In this document: one piece after another, positions 16,409 through 24,749 of the stretch
How positions within the stretch are numbered: position 1 is the first letter of the stretch
How the letters are laid out: each line of letters opens with the position of its first letter
NCBI GenBank assembly: GCA_937928775.1
Contig: CALFVI010000031.1
Span: 1 to 47,686, forward strand
DNA: 47,686 nt
Source of the DNA: an uncultured Elioraea sp.
GTDB lineage: Bacteria > Pseudomonadota > Alphaproteobacteria > Acetobacterales > Acetobacteraceae
Reading direction: 5' to 3'
Made by a program: the position numbers and the translations under genes
The notes under the pieces: generated by a model
Database searches by the model: none
The model's input: the letters and a program-made list of their open reading frames with translations, nothing else
What the model was told of the DNA's origin: nothing

Positions 16409-17638
16409 ATGACCCGTTTCCGCTCCGACTTCCTCGCCGAGGCGCACGCTCGCGGCTTCATCCACCAGTGCACCGATCTCGAGGCGCTCGATGCGCTGCT
16501 CGCCTCCGGCCCCGTCTCGGCCTACGTCGGCTACGACCTCACAGCCGACAGCCTGCATGTCGGGCACATGATCTCGATCATGCTGCTCAGGCTGTGGCAG
16601 CGCACCGGCAACCGGCCCGTCGTGCTGTTCGGCGGTGGGACGAGCAAGATCGGCGACCCCTCCGGGCGGGACGAGAGCCGGCGCCTGTTGTCGGAGACCG
16701 AGATCGCGGCGAACAAGGAGGGCATCCGCAAGCCCTTCGTGCGCCTTCTTCGCTTCGGCAGCGGGCCGACCGACGCGATCGAGGTCGACAACGCCGCCTG
16801 GCTCGATGAACTCCGCTACATCCCGCTCCTGCGCGAGGTGGGCGTGCACGTCTCGGTCAACCGCATGCTGACGATGGACAGCGTGCGGCTGAGGCTCGAG
16901 CGCGACCAGCCGCTCAGCTTCCTCGAGTTCAACTACATGATCCTGCAGGCCTACGATTTCCGCGAACTTTATCGCCGCTACGGCGTGCGCGTGCAGATGG
17001 GCGGGTCGGACCAGTGGGGCAACATCGTGATGGGCGCCGACCTGATCCGCCGCACCGACCGTGCGGAGTGCTTCGGGCTGACCGTACCGCTCCTGGCCAC
17101 CGCCTCGGGGGCGAAGATGGGCAAGACGGCACAAGGGGCAGTGTGGCTGAATGCAGACCGCTTGTCGCCCTTCGCCTACTGGCAGTTCTGGCGCAACACG
17201 GACGACCGCGATGTGGGCCGTTTCCTGCGCCTCTTCACGGAACTGCCCGAGAGCGAGATTGCGCGCCTCGCGGCGCTGCGGGGGGCAGAGATCAACGAGG
17301 CGAAGATCGTGCTCGCCACCGAAGCGACGGCTCTTTTGCACGGGCGCGAAGCAGCGGAAGCGGCACGCGAGGCCGCAACTGGAGCGGGTGAGGAGGGGTT
17401 ACCATCCGTCACGATCCCGGAACTGTCGCGTGGCTTGCCGGCCTTCCAGCTCGTCGCCCGCGCCTTCGGCCTGGCCTCGAACGCCGAAGCGCGGCGCCAG
17501 ATCCGCGGCGGGGCCGTGCGGCTGAACGACACGCCAGTGACGGACGAAGCGCAGCTGATCGGCCCCGAAGCCCTGCGCGACGGGGCGGCCCGCCTTTCGC
17601 TGGGCAAGAAGCAGGCGGTGCTGGTTCGCGCCGGCTAA
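16409..17638 (+). CDS. tyrS: Tyrosyl-tRNA synthetase
   Basis: A 409-residue class I aminoacyl-tRNA synthetase. The HIGH-type motif is HVGH at 50-53, tyrosine pocket residues lie in [12 protein letters not shown] and [10 protein letters not shown], and the KMSKS-type loop is KMGKT at 236-240 (bacterial TyrRS commonly have K-F/M-GKT). A C-terminal S4-like RNA-binding domain follows ([19 protein letters not shown] ... [12 protein letters not shown]). The ATG at 16409 ([12 protein letters not shown]) is preferred to one 36 nt upstream, whose extra residues do not resemble the family. Its neighbour upstream is divergent anmK; a solute-binding pseudogene follows. Confidence 0.96.
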   Translation: MTRFRSDFLAEAHARGFIHQCTDLEALDALLASGPVSAYVGYDLTADSLHVGHMISIMLLRLWQRTGNRPVVLFGGGTSKIGDPSGRDESRRLLSETEIAANKEGIRKPFVRLLRFGSGPTDAIEVDNAAWLDELRYIPLLREVGVHVSVNRMLTMDSVRLRLERDQPLSFLEFNYMILQAYDFRELYRRYGVRVQMGGSDQWGNIVMGADLIRRTDRAECFGLTVPLLATASGAKMGKTAQGAVWLNADRLSPFAYWQFWRNTDDRDVGRFLRLFTELPESEIARLAALRGAEINEAKIVLATEATALLHGREAAEAAREAATGAGEEGLPSVTIPELSRGLPAFQLVARAFGLASNAEARRQIRGGAVRLNDTPVTDEAQLIGPEALRDGAARLSLGKKQAVLVRAG

Positions 17639-17783
17639 GCCTCTGGCCCATTGCCCAAAGCAGGGGCAGCGTGTGTCCTGGCCCTGGGCACGGATAGACC
17701 AATGCAGAACGTGAGGCTTCGCGGCAACGATCGGCCCGCCGCTTGCGAGAGGCTTGGCAGAAAACCCGCCCAACGAGGCGCCC

Positions 17784-19403
17784 ATGTCCGACGTCGCCGC
17801 CGCGCTCACCGCCGCAGCCTTCTTGCTTCGGCCGCAGCATCACCGCTCGCCGTCCGCTCGCGCGGGGCGGAGGCACAGGTGGCGCTTTTGCGGATCGCAA
17901 GGTCGATCTCCAACATCCCGCGCCTGTGGGCTGGGCCGGAAGCGGGGTTTGAGAGCATCCGCTTCGCTGTCCTCTTCCTCTAGAACGCGTTGATCAACTG
18001 GGACCTTTCTTCGGCCGACAAGCCCTCAGACCTTGTGCCGGGGCTAGCCACTTGCTGGCGCCTGAACGCCGAGGATTGGCGCAAGGAGGTTGTTCACCGT
18101 GCGCGCTCGTGTGGGGTTCTGCAACGATTCGCCGTTCGATGCCGAAGCGTGTGCGTGCAACTTCGCCTTGGTGGCCGATCAGGGCCCGCCGCAGTTCGAC
18201 GCCCTGCGGGCTGGGCTCGTGCGCACGCGTCTCACTGTCGTCGCCTCCTGGCGGGTGATCGACCCCATGACCTTCGAGGTGACCACGCGAGCGTCCGACG
18301 CCCTCTTCCCCTCTCAGGTCCCGTTCCTCTGGAAGGTTTCCCCGGCGCACTGGCGTGCCCTAGGCGGAGATTGGCAGCGTTTCGCTACCAACCCGTCCGG
18401 CACAGGGCCTTACCGGTTCGTCTGGCTTCGCCCGCGCGAACGTGCCGAGTTCGAACCCATTACGGACGATTGGGACAAGGACCGAATCCCGCGCCTACCG
18501 CGCACCGTACTGCTGCCCATGCCGGAAGGCACGGCGCAGGTTGCCGCCCTGCGCGCAGGCCAAGTCGACGTGGTGGAGACCGTGCCTCCTGACACCATCG
18601 CCACCCTGCGCGCGGCGGGGCTGCGCGTGGTGATGAACGCCTAACCCGCACGTCTGGGCGTGGCGGCTCTCCATACGACCGGACAGCCCACTTCGCGACG
18701 TGCGCGTTCGACTCGCGGCCAACCTCGCTCTCGACCGCCGCGCCATTGTCGCCTTGCTGGCGGGTTCCGCCCTGCCGGCCAAGGGCAAGATCACGCCTGA
18801 CCATCCATGATTCGGCAAGCCATCGTTTGACCTCCGCTACGATCCCGACCGGCACGGGCGCTGGTGCGCGAGGCGGGCTATGGGCCGGATCAGCGGGCAG
18901 CGATGTCCGTCATCATCGCCTCGGGCGGTGGTGGGCAGATGGTGCCGATGCCGATAAACGAGGCGCTGCAGGCGATGCTGCGCGCGCTCTGGATCGACGT
19001 TATGTTCCAGGTCGTCGACTCCATCGCCATCATCAACCTGTTGCGTGCCGGGGCCCGGGCGCCGACTGCGCGCGGGGCAGCGGCCATCAACATCGCGATC
19101 CCGACCACGGATCTGACGACGGGCTCAATCATCTACGATCGCGAGTTCGCGCCGCAGCGTGGCGTCAACTGGGGCGAGTACAACTCTCCCGCCGTGCAGG
19201 AAAAACTCGCCGCCCCACGCGGGGCTTTCGGCGAGGCGGAAAACTGGACGGCGATGGCGCGGCTGCACGAGATCGTGGTGGAGGAGGCGGCAGCGCTGGT
19301 CGTCGTGCACGACCTCAACCCGCGCGCTCTTGCTCCGCGCGTGCGCGGATTCGTGCAGGCGCACAACTGGTTCCAGGACTACACGCGGATATCCTTCGGC
19401 TGA
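17784..19403 (+). pseudogene. Decayed peptide ABC transporter solute-binding protein (SBP_bac_5)
   Basis: Family-5 binding-protein sequence can be followed through all three forward frames. The start MSDVAAALT at 17784 (GAGG upstream) and a signal-like RRSLLASAAAS lie in different frames. NALINWDLSSADKPSDLVPGLAT follows an in-frame TAG at 17981. FDAEACACNFALVADQG to LRVVMNA (18090-18644) is a clean block, then NPHVWAWRLSIRPDSP continues after a shift at 18642. A TGA at 18808 interrupts HPWFGKPSF-type sequence, and a last shift leads to EAGYGPDQ and VHDLNPRALAPRVRGFVQAHN-type sequence, ending at 19403. At least four frameshifts and two stops mean no functional product. It is a paralogue of the intact binding protein at 29.3 kb, not a copy of it. 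Confidence 0.85.
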
Positions 19404-19714
19404 GATGCCGAAGCGGGGGACAGGGGCGCAAAACGATCCCCTATCGAAGCGAGGGGCGGCCCGGGCCTCGCCACCGCAACACCGATGCCTCAGGCGCCGC
19501 GCAGACGGGACTTCGGCCCGGGCCCTCGGTCTGCCATCGGCTCTGGTCTGCGCTTGCGATCGCCGCCGCGGGTCCTCGCACCGCAGCGCCGATGAGCGGC
19601 AGATCGAAGCAACCGCGCGTCACCGGTGACTCGCCGCCAGTTCGCTTGCGGCCGGTTCCCAGGCGACGAGGACCGGTCGTGCCGCCTCGCGGCACGACCC
19701 GCTGCACGTTGCTG
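19404..19714. other. Intergenic region, no gene recognised
   Basis: This 311-nt gap between the solute-binding pseudogene and the convergent chemoreceptor gene contains the stem-loop at 19675-19699 and otherwise no reading frame with recognisable family features. Confidence 0.6.
19675..19699 (-). terminator. Stem-loop at the 3' end of the chemoreceptor gene
   Basis: A perfect 11-bp inverted repeat, GGTCGTGCCGC / GCGGCACGACC, with a 3-nt loop lies 15 nt beyond the chemoreceptor stop. No U-run follows on the minus strand, so it may stabilise the 3' end or work with Rho rather than act as a classical intrinsic terminator. Confidence 0.55.
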
Positions 19715-21433
19715 CTAGGCGGCGCGCAGGTGACCGAGGAAGGTTTCGACGGCGCGGCGGACCATGCCGGTCTGTTCCGCCATTCGATCGGATTCGCTCC
19801 GCGCCGCCTCGCCGCCCGCCGCAGCCCGTTCCGCATTGGCGGAGAGCTGGCGCATCGCCTGCGAAACCTCCGATGTTGCCGCGGCAGCATCCTGCACGCT
19901 GCGCGCGATCTCCGCCGTTGCCGCGCCCTGCTCCTCCACCGCAGCTGCCACCGCAGAGGCAAGCCGGCTGATCTCGTCGATCCGACCGCCGATCGCCGTG
20001 ATCGCGCCGACAGCGTCCTGGGTGGCTGCCTGCATGGCCGAAATCTGCGTCGCGATCTCCTCCGTCGCTTTGGCGGTCTGCGCGGCCAGATTCTTGACCT
20101 CCGAGGCAACCACGGCGAAGCCCTTGCCCGCCTCGCCCGCCCGCGCCGCCTCGATGGTGGCGTTCAGAGCCAGGAGGTTGGTTTGCCCGGCGATGTCGTT
20201 GATCAGCCGCACCACGTCGCCGATGCGCGACGCCGCCTGGGCAAGCTCAGCCACCTGGGCGTTGGTGCGCTCGGACTCATCGGCGGCGGACCGCGCCGCC
20301 GACGCCGTCTCCGTCACCTGGCGCGAGATCTCGCGGATGGAGGCGGAGAGCTCCTCGGCGGCGGCCGCCACCGCCTGCACACCGCCCGCCGCCCGCTCCG
20401 AGGCGCGAGCGACCGAGTTCGACACGGCCTGCGTGTCCTGCGCCCCAGCAGCGATTTGATCGGCTGCAACACGAAGCCGCTCAGCTGCCTCGGTCGCGGC
20501 GGCGACCGCCGCCATCACCTCGCGCTCAAAACGTCCCGCCAGCTCCAGACGCTGCAGCCGGCGTTCCTCTGCCGTGCGGACGCGTTCGGCCTCCATCTGT
20601 TCCCGCGCCGCCTTCGCTTCACGCGCACGTTCCTGCAAAGCCACCACCGCCCGCGCCAAAGCACCCACCACGTCGCCGCGCGCGGTGCCGGGCACCGCCG
20701 CCTCCGTGTCTCCGTCCGCCACCTTCAAAGTCGCATCGCGCAGCGCAAGCACCGGGCGAAGCGAGGCGCGGACGACGAACCACAGCAAAAGCGCCACCGC
20801 AGCACTCACGCCAAGCCCGACCGCGATCGCCTGGCTGCGGGCCTGCGCGACCACGGCGTCGATCTGGTCGATCGGCACGCCAACGAACCAAAGCCCGACC
20901 TGCCGCCCGGAAGCGTCGCGGATCGGTTCGTAGATGGTCAAGTGACGGCGGCCCAGGATCTCGTTCTCGCCACGATAGGTCTGACCCCGCGCGATCGCGG
21001 CGTCGTAGGCCGGGCCAGGGGCGAGCCGCGTGCCTACCCCGCGCGACCCGTCGGGGCGGACCACGTTGGTCGCGATGCGCAGATCGCCAAGGAAAAGGGT
21101 GGCCACCCCGCCGGCGATGTCGCGCACCGCATCGACCAGGTCGTTGCGGCCATTCAGCGGCGTCTCGCCGACCAGAAGCTGATCCCCATCCACCCGGAAC
21201 TCACGCCCGAAGCGATGCACCTGGTCCTTTAGAGCGCGCAGGTTCACCTCCAGGCTGGCCTGCGCGTTCTGCCGCTCGCGGTGCGAGATCTCGCTCACCT
21301 TGAGCCAGGTGAGCAGGCCGACAGCCGCCACCGCCACCGCAACCCCGGCCGTCACCACCTGCGCCGTCAGGCCGAAACGGCGGCGAAGCATGGCTCCTAC
21401 CGACGAGAAGACGGTGTTGGACGCTCCACTCAT
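19715..21433 (-). CDS. Methyl-accepting chemotaxis protein with periplasmic Cache-type sensor
   Basis: A 572-residue transmembrane chemoreceptor. TM1 lies at about 22-44 and TM2 at about 204-226, bracketing a periplasmic domain of about 155 residues that resembles a single Cache 3 domain ([39 protein letters not shown]). A HAMP domain follows TM2 ([17 protein letters not shown]), then the alanine-rich coiled-coil signalling region with the conserved hairpin tip [20 protein letters not shown] and [15 protein letters not shown], which contacts CheA/CheW. No C-terminal CheR-docking pentapeptide is seen. The ligand is unknown; Cache domains often bind small carboxylates or amino acids. No che genes lie nearby; the only motility genes in the window are fliI-fliJ at 38.7 kb. 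Confidence 0.92.
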   Translation of the reverse strand: MSGASNTVFSSVGAMLRRRFGLTAQVVTAGVAVAVAAVGLLTWLKVSEISHRERQNAQASLEVNLRALKDQVHRFGREFRVDGDQLLVGETPLNGRNDLVDAVRDIAGGVATLFLGDLRIATNVVRPDGSRGVGTRLAPGPAYDAAIARGQTYRGENEILGRRHLTIYEPIRDASGRQVGLWFVGVPIDQIDAVVAQARSQAIAVGLGVSAAVALLLWFVVRASLRPVLALRDATLKVADGDTEAAVPGTARGDVVGALARAVVALQERAREAKAAREQMEAERVRTAEERRLQRLELAGRFEREVMAAVAAATEAAERLRVAADQIAAGAQDTQAVSNSVARASERAAGGVQAVAAAAEELSASIREISRQVTETASAARSAADESERTNAQVAELAQAASRIGDVVRLINDIAGQTNLLALNATIEAARAGEAGKGFAVVASEVKNLAAQTAKATEEIATQISAMQAATQDAVGAITAIGGRIDEISRLASAVAAAVEEQGAATAEIARSVQDAAAATSEVSQAMRQLSANAERAAAGGEAARSESDRMAEQTGMVRRAVETFLGHLRAA

Positions 21434-21498
21434 GTTCAGGCTTCACCTCCAGCAAGCACGGTCGCGGCAACCAATGCCCGTCAGAGGTTAAGCAAACC

Positions 21499-24400
21499 TC
21501 AACGCCCGCGCTCAGCCTCAGCCTGCGGCTGGCTTGGCGTGCCGTCGCTTTCGAATAGGCCGAAGAGCCCGCGCAGAAAGCCCGGGGTGAGGGCAGCAAG
21601 CGGGTTGACCGACACCTCGGGGTCGTCGAGCGCGCCCCGCACGCGATAGGTGGCGGCGAACACCCCGCCCCCGGCCTCCGGCGAGAACAGCCGCCCGAGC
21701 AGCGGAATGTGCCCGAGCACGGCATTCAGAGCGTAGGCCGGCACGATGGTGCCGTCGACGGCGAGGCGGCGGCGGGCGAGGTCGACCGTGCCGCGCGCAG
21801 TGAAGCCGAGCGAGGCGCCGAAGGCACGCGCGTCGCGCAGTTCGAGCCGCTCGCCGTCATAAGAGAAGGGCGCAACCAGCCGCAGGAAGGAGAGGCCAGG
21901 GCCGCGTGCGACCTCGATCAGCCCATAGAGCGTCATCGCCTGCAGCACGCGCCCGATCGCCGGCGCCTCGCGCAGGCGGAACTCCTCGATCGTCGCCTCG
22001 CCGACCAGCGCCGCGTCCGGCTGGCCGTCATCCCAGCTTCCGCTCAGGCGAAGACGCCCCCCGCTCATGGTCGAGACGACGCCAAGAGCGGCGAGAAACG
22101 CTCCCGCATCCGACGCCTCGGCCTCGAGGCTTCGGCGCCCTTCGAAGCGACGGATCGTCGCCTGCCAGGGTCCGTCCGTTCCCGCCCGGCCGCGCGCATC
22201 AAGGGCAGTGATGCGCCCGCCTTGGCGGGTCAGGGAGACCGCGACGTCGTGGAGCTCGCGCCCCGCTTCCGCCCCCACCAGCACACGGTCGAACCGGGCG
22301 TCGAGCACGATCGGAAATCCGCCGCCCTCGTCCGACGCCGACTCGTCGCGGGGCCGACGCGAGAGGTCGAGCAGAGAGCCGCGAAGGCCAACCACCCACG
22401 GCTCGCCAGGGCGGTGCGGCGCCCGCACCTCGCCCACCGCCCGGCTTCGCCCGACCACAAGGTCGGCGATCTCGACCCGCTCGAGCCGCCCGTCGCGGTC
22501 GAACCGGGCCCGACCGCGCGCCGCCAGCCCAGCCCCCTCGAAGCGGGTGAGCTCGATTGCGGTGAGCCGCGGCCCCACGAGACGCGCCGTTGCCTCGGCC
22601 ATGGCGCGCTCGCCCGCCGGCTTCTCCCAGCCGAGCTCCGGCAGGGCGAGACGGGCGCGCGTGAGGTCGGCGCGGACGGCAACCGTCGCCTGCCGATCGC
22701 GCCGCACCGCAAGGCGCGCTTCTCCGCCCACCGCCCCCGTCACGTAAGGGGAGAGGGAGAGGCCGAAAGCCTCTGCCGCCCCGGCCTGGGGAGCAAGGCG
22801 CAGCGTGGCGCGCTCAATCACCTGCGAGGGCGGGCCGGCGCGGAAATCGGCCTCGTAGGAAAGGTTCGACTCCAGCCCAGCGAGCTGCCCCGTACCCTCG
22901 AGTTTCAACCCGTCACGATCGACGGTGAGGGCGAAGCGGCCGCGCTCGAGTGGCCGGTCGAACACGGCGGCCGGAAGCCCTGCCTCCGTGATGCGGGCCG
23001 TGGCGCGCGCGTCGAGCTCATCCACTGTCAGCGAATCGAGAAGCGGAAAGCGCAGAACGAGGTCCACCTCCGCCCTGCCGGAAAGCCCGGGCGGTGGCGG
23101 ACCACGGCGCGCAAAAAGGGCGAGTTTCGGGTGGGACAGGAGCGCGATCGCCTCCGCCACCGGGGCCTCGATGGAGAGCGCGATGTCCGCCCATTGCGGT
23201 CGGGTATCGAGCCCCGAGAGCAGGATCGTGCCAGACCGCGCGCGTATTCCGCCCAACGCCCCATCGCGCGCCGAAATCTCGATGCGGTCGAGACCGAAAC
23301 GCGCCTCCGCCGCGACACCCGTGACAGGCGGCAGAGGCCTGAGGTAGTGCACCGTGACACCTTCGGCGCTGGCGGTGCCCGAAAAACCGACGGGCTCGAC
23401 CGCGCCGGTCTCGGGATCGAGACGGAGCGCCAGGTCGAAGCGGGCGTCGCGGACGAGCCCCTCGGTCAGGTTGGCGGTGATCCAGGCGCGCTCGTTCCGC
23501 CCCACGCCCTCTGGCCACAGCAGAGGCAGATCCGCCAGGGCGACGGCGTCGACAGCAAGGCGCGCGTCCGCCCGCCACGCCGTTCCCTCGCGCACCAAGC
23601 GCCCGCCGATGGAGACGGACGGCGCCGGCCCATGCCTGCCGGGCAGCACGAGGCGGGCGTTCTCCACGCTCATCCCATCGGCATCAAGGTGCAGGATGGC
23701 GCGTGCCGAGGCGATCGGCAGAACGCCGCCGCCCTCAGGCAGCACCACCCGCCCCTCGCCGACGGCAAGGTCGATCCGTGCCGCGTGCAGCGCGAGGCCC
23801 TCGGCCAACTTGACCCGCGCCGAGGCGGACAGCAAACCGTCGAGGGCACCGAGCGGGGCGAGCGCAGGCGATAGAGAAGCAAGCACCGAGGGGCGGAACG
23901 GCGAGGTCTCGACCACGAGCTCCGCCGCGAAACCGGCCGAAAGATCGCCGCGCGCTGCGACCGCGACCTGGGCCGGGCCGAAGGAGGCGAGCCCCTCCAG
24001 CACCAAGGCCGCGCCGCCTCCCGCGACACGACGCAGGTCGATGAGCGCCTCGTCCACCCGCCACGGACGGCCAAGCAGGTCGTCCTCGACCAGCATGACC
24101 CCGCGGCTGACCCGCAGTCGAGCAAGGCGGGAGATCCGGCTTCGCCCGGCACCCTCGCCGGCGAGGCCGAGTTCGGCGAGCAGGCGTTCGGCAAGACCGC
24201 GGTCATCCGCCACCGGGGCGTTGTCCGCCTCGCGGTCTGCGCGCGGCCCGGCGAGGTCGATGGCGAAGGCGCCGTCCGCCCCACGGCGCAGGCGCAGCGT
24301 CACCCCGGCGAACTCGAGAGCGCGCGGCTCGATCCGCCCGAGCAACAGCGCGCGCAAGCCGAGGCTTACCGTGCCTTCTGGCACCTCGGCCACCACCGTG

Positions 24401-24684
24401 CCGTCGCTGTCAAGGAAGCGGATCCCGGCAAGCCGCACATCGATCGGGCGGTCGATGCCCTGGTGGAAACCCTCCCAGACCAGCGCTGCTGCGTCGATCT
24501 CTACCCGCCGCCCTCCTTCCGACTTGGCCACGCGGGACTCGATGAAACGGGCGAGCGGATCGAGCGGCAGCGGACCCTGGGCGAGACGCCAGGCAAGCCC
24601 GACAGCGATCACGCAGGCGAGCACGACGAGCGCACCTAGCGCCGTCGCAAGCCGGCGCAGCAGGCGGGCCGAGGCCTGTATCAT
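21499..24684 (-). CDS. AsmA/YhdP-like large inner-membrane-anchored protein (DUF3971)
   Basis: A 1061-residue protein with a single N-terminal membrane anchor (LATALGALVVLACVIAVGLAW) and a long periplasmic part rich in beta-strand repeats, ending in an AsmA-like C-terminal region (AVLGHIPLLGRLFSPEAGGGVFAATYRVRGALDDPEVSVNP spans the family's closing signature, split here by GGG). Proteins of the AsmA/TamB/YhdP group are bridge-like lipid transporters between inner and outer membranes. The start is the ATG at 24684 with GGGGAGGG 4-5 nt upstream; an upstream frame start at 24735 lacks such support. It is divergent from glnE with a 65-nt gap. The length fits DUF3971 proteins of alphaproteobacteria. 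Confidence 0.82.
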   Translation of the reverse strand: MIQASARLLRRLATALGALVVLACVIAVGLAWRLAQGPLPLDPLARFIESRVAKSEGGRRVEIDAAALVWEGFHQGIDRPIDVRLAGIRFLDSDGTVVAEVPEGTVSLGLRALLLGRIEPRALEFAGVTLRLRRGADGAFAIDLAGPRADREADNAPVADDRGLAERLLAELGLAGEGAGRSRISRLARLRVSRGVMLVEDDLLGRPWRVDEALIDLRRVAGGGAALVLEGLASFGPAQVAVAARGDLSAGFAAELVVETSPFRPSVLASLSPALAPLGALDGLLSASARVKLAEGLALHAARIDLAVGEGRVVLPEGGGVLPIASARAILHLDADGMSVENARLVLPGRHGPAPSVSIGGRLVREGTAWRADARLAVDAVALADLPLLWPEGVGRNERAWITANLTEGLVRDARFDLALRLDPETGAVEPVGFSGTASAEGVTVHYLRPLPPVTGVAAEARFGLDRIEISARDGALGGIRARSGTILLSGLDTRPQWADIALSIEAPVAEAIALLSHPKLALFARRGPPPPGLSGRAEVDLVLRFPLLDSLTVDELDARATARITEAGLPAAVFDRPLERGRFALTVDRDGLKLEGTGQLAGLESNLSYEADFRAGPPSQVIERATLRLAPQAGAAEAFGLSLSPYVTGAVGGEARLAVRRDRQATVAVRADLTRARLALPELGWEKPAGERAMAEATARLVGPRLTAIELTRFEGAGLAARGRARFDRDGRLERVEIADLVVGRSRAVGEVRAPHRPGEPWVVGLRGSLLDLSRRPRDESASDEGGGFPIVLDARFDRVLVGAEAGRELHDVAVSLTRQGGRITALDARGRAGTDGPWQATIRRFEGRRSLEAEASDAGAFLAALGVVSTMSGGRLRLSGSWDDGQPDAALVGEATIEEFRLREAPAIGRVLQAMTLYGLIEVARGPGLSFLRLVAPFSYDGERLELRDARAFGASLGFTARGTVDLARRRLAVDGTIVPAYALNAVLGHIPLLGRLFSPEAGGGVFAATYRVRGALDDPEVSVNPLAALTPGFLRGLFGLFESDGTPSQPQAEAERGR

Positions 24685-24749
24685 GCTGCCCTCCCCCGCC
24701 AGACGCCCCGGTTGACGCAGTGGTCTCATAGGCACCAGCCTCGCAGAGC

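Noticed and set aside
17651-17983. Plus-strand open frame after tyrS as a separate small gene
   Set aside because: Its second half (RRSLLASAAAS to AGPEAGFESIRF) is the N-terminus of the decayed solute-binding protein in a shifted frame.
19675-19699. Perfect hairpin as a transposon end
   Set aside because: It is a single stem-loop next to a stop codon with no transposase or second copy; a 3'-end structure is the better reading.
21709-23874. Very long plus-strand open frame (about 720 codons) opposite the AsmA-like gene
   Set aside because: Arginine-, histidine- and alanine-rich shadow frame typical of GC-rich DNA; the opposite strand has a clear family match and ribosome site.
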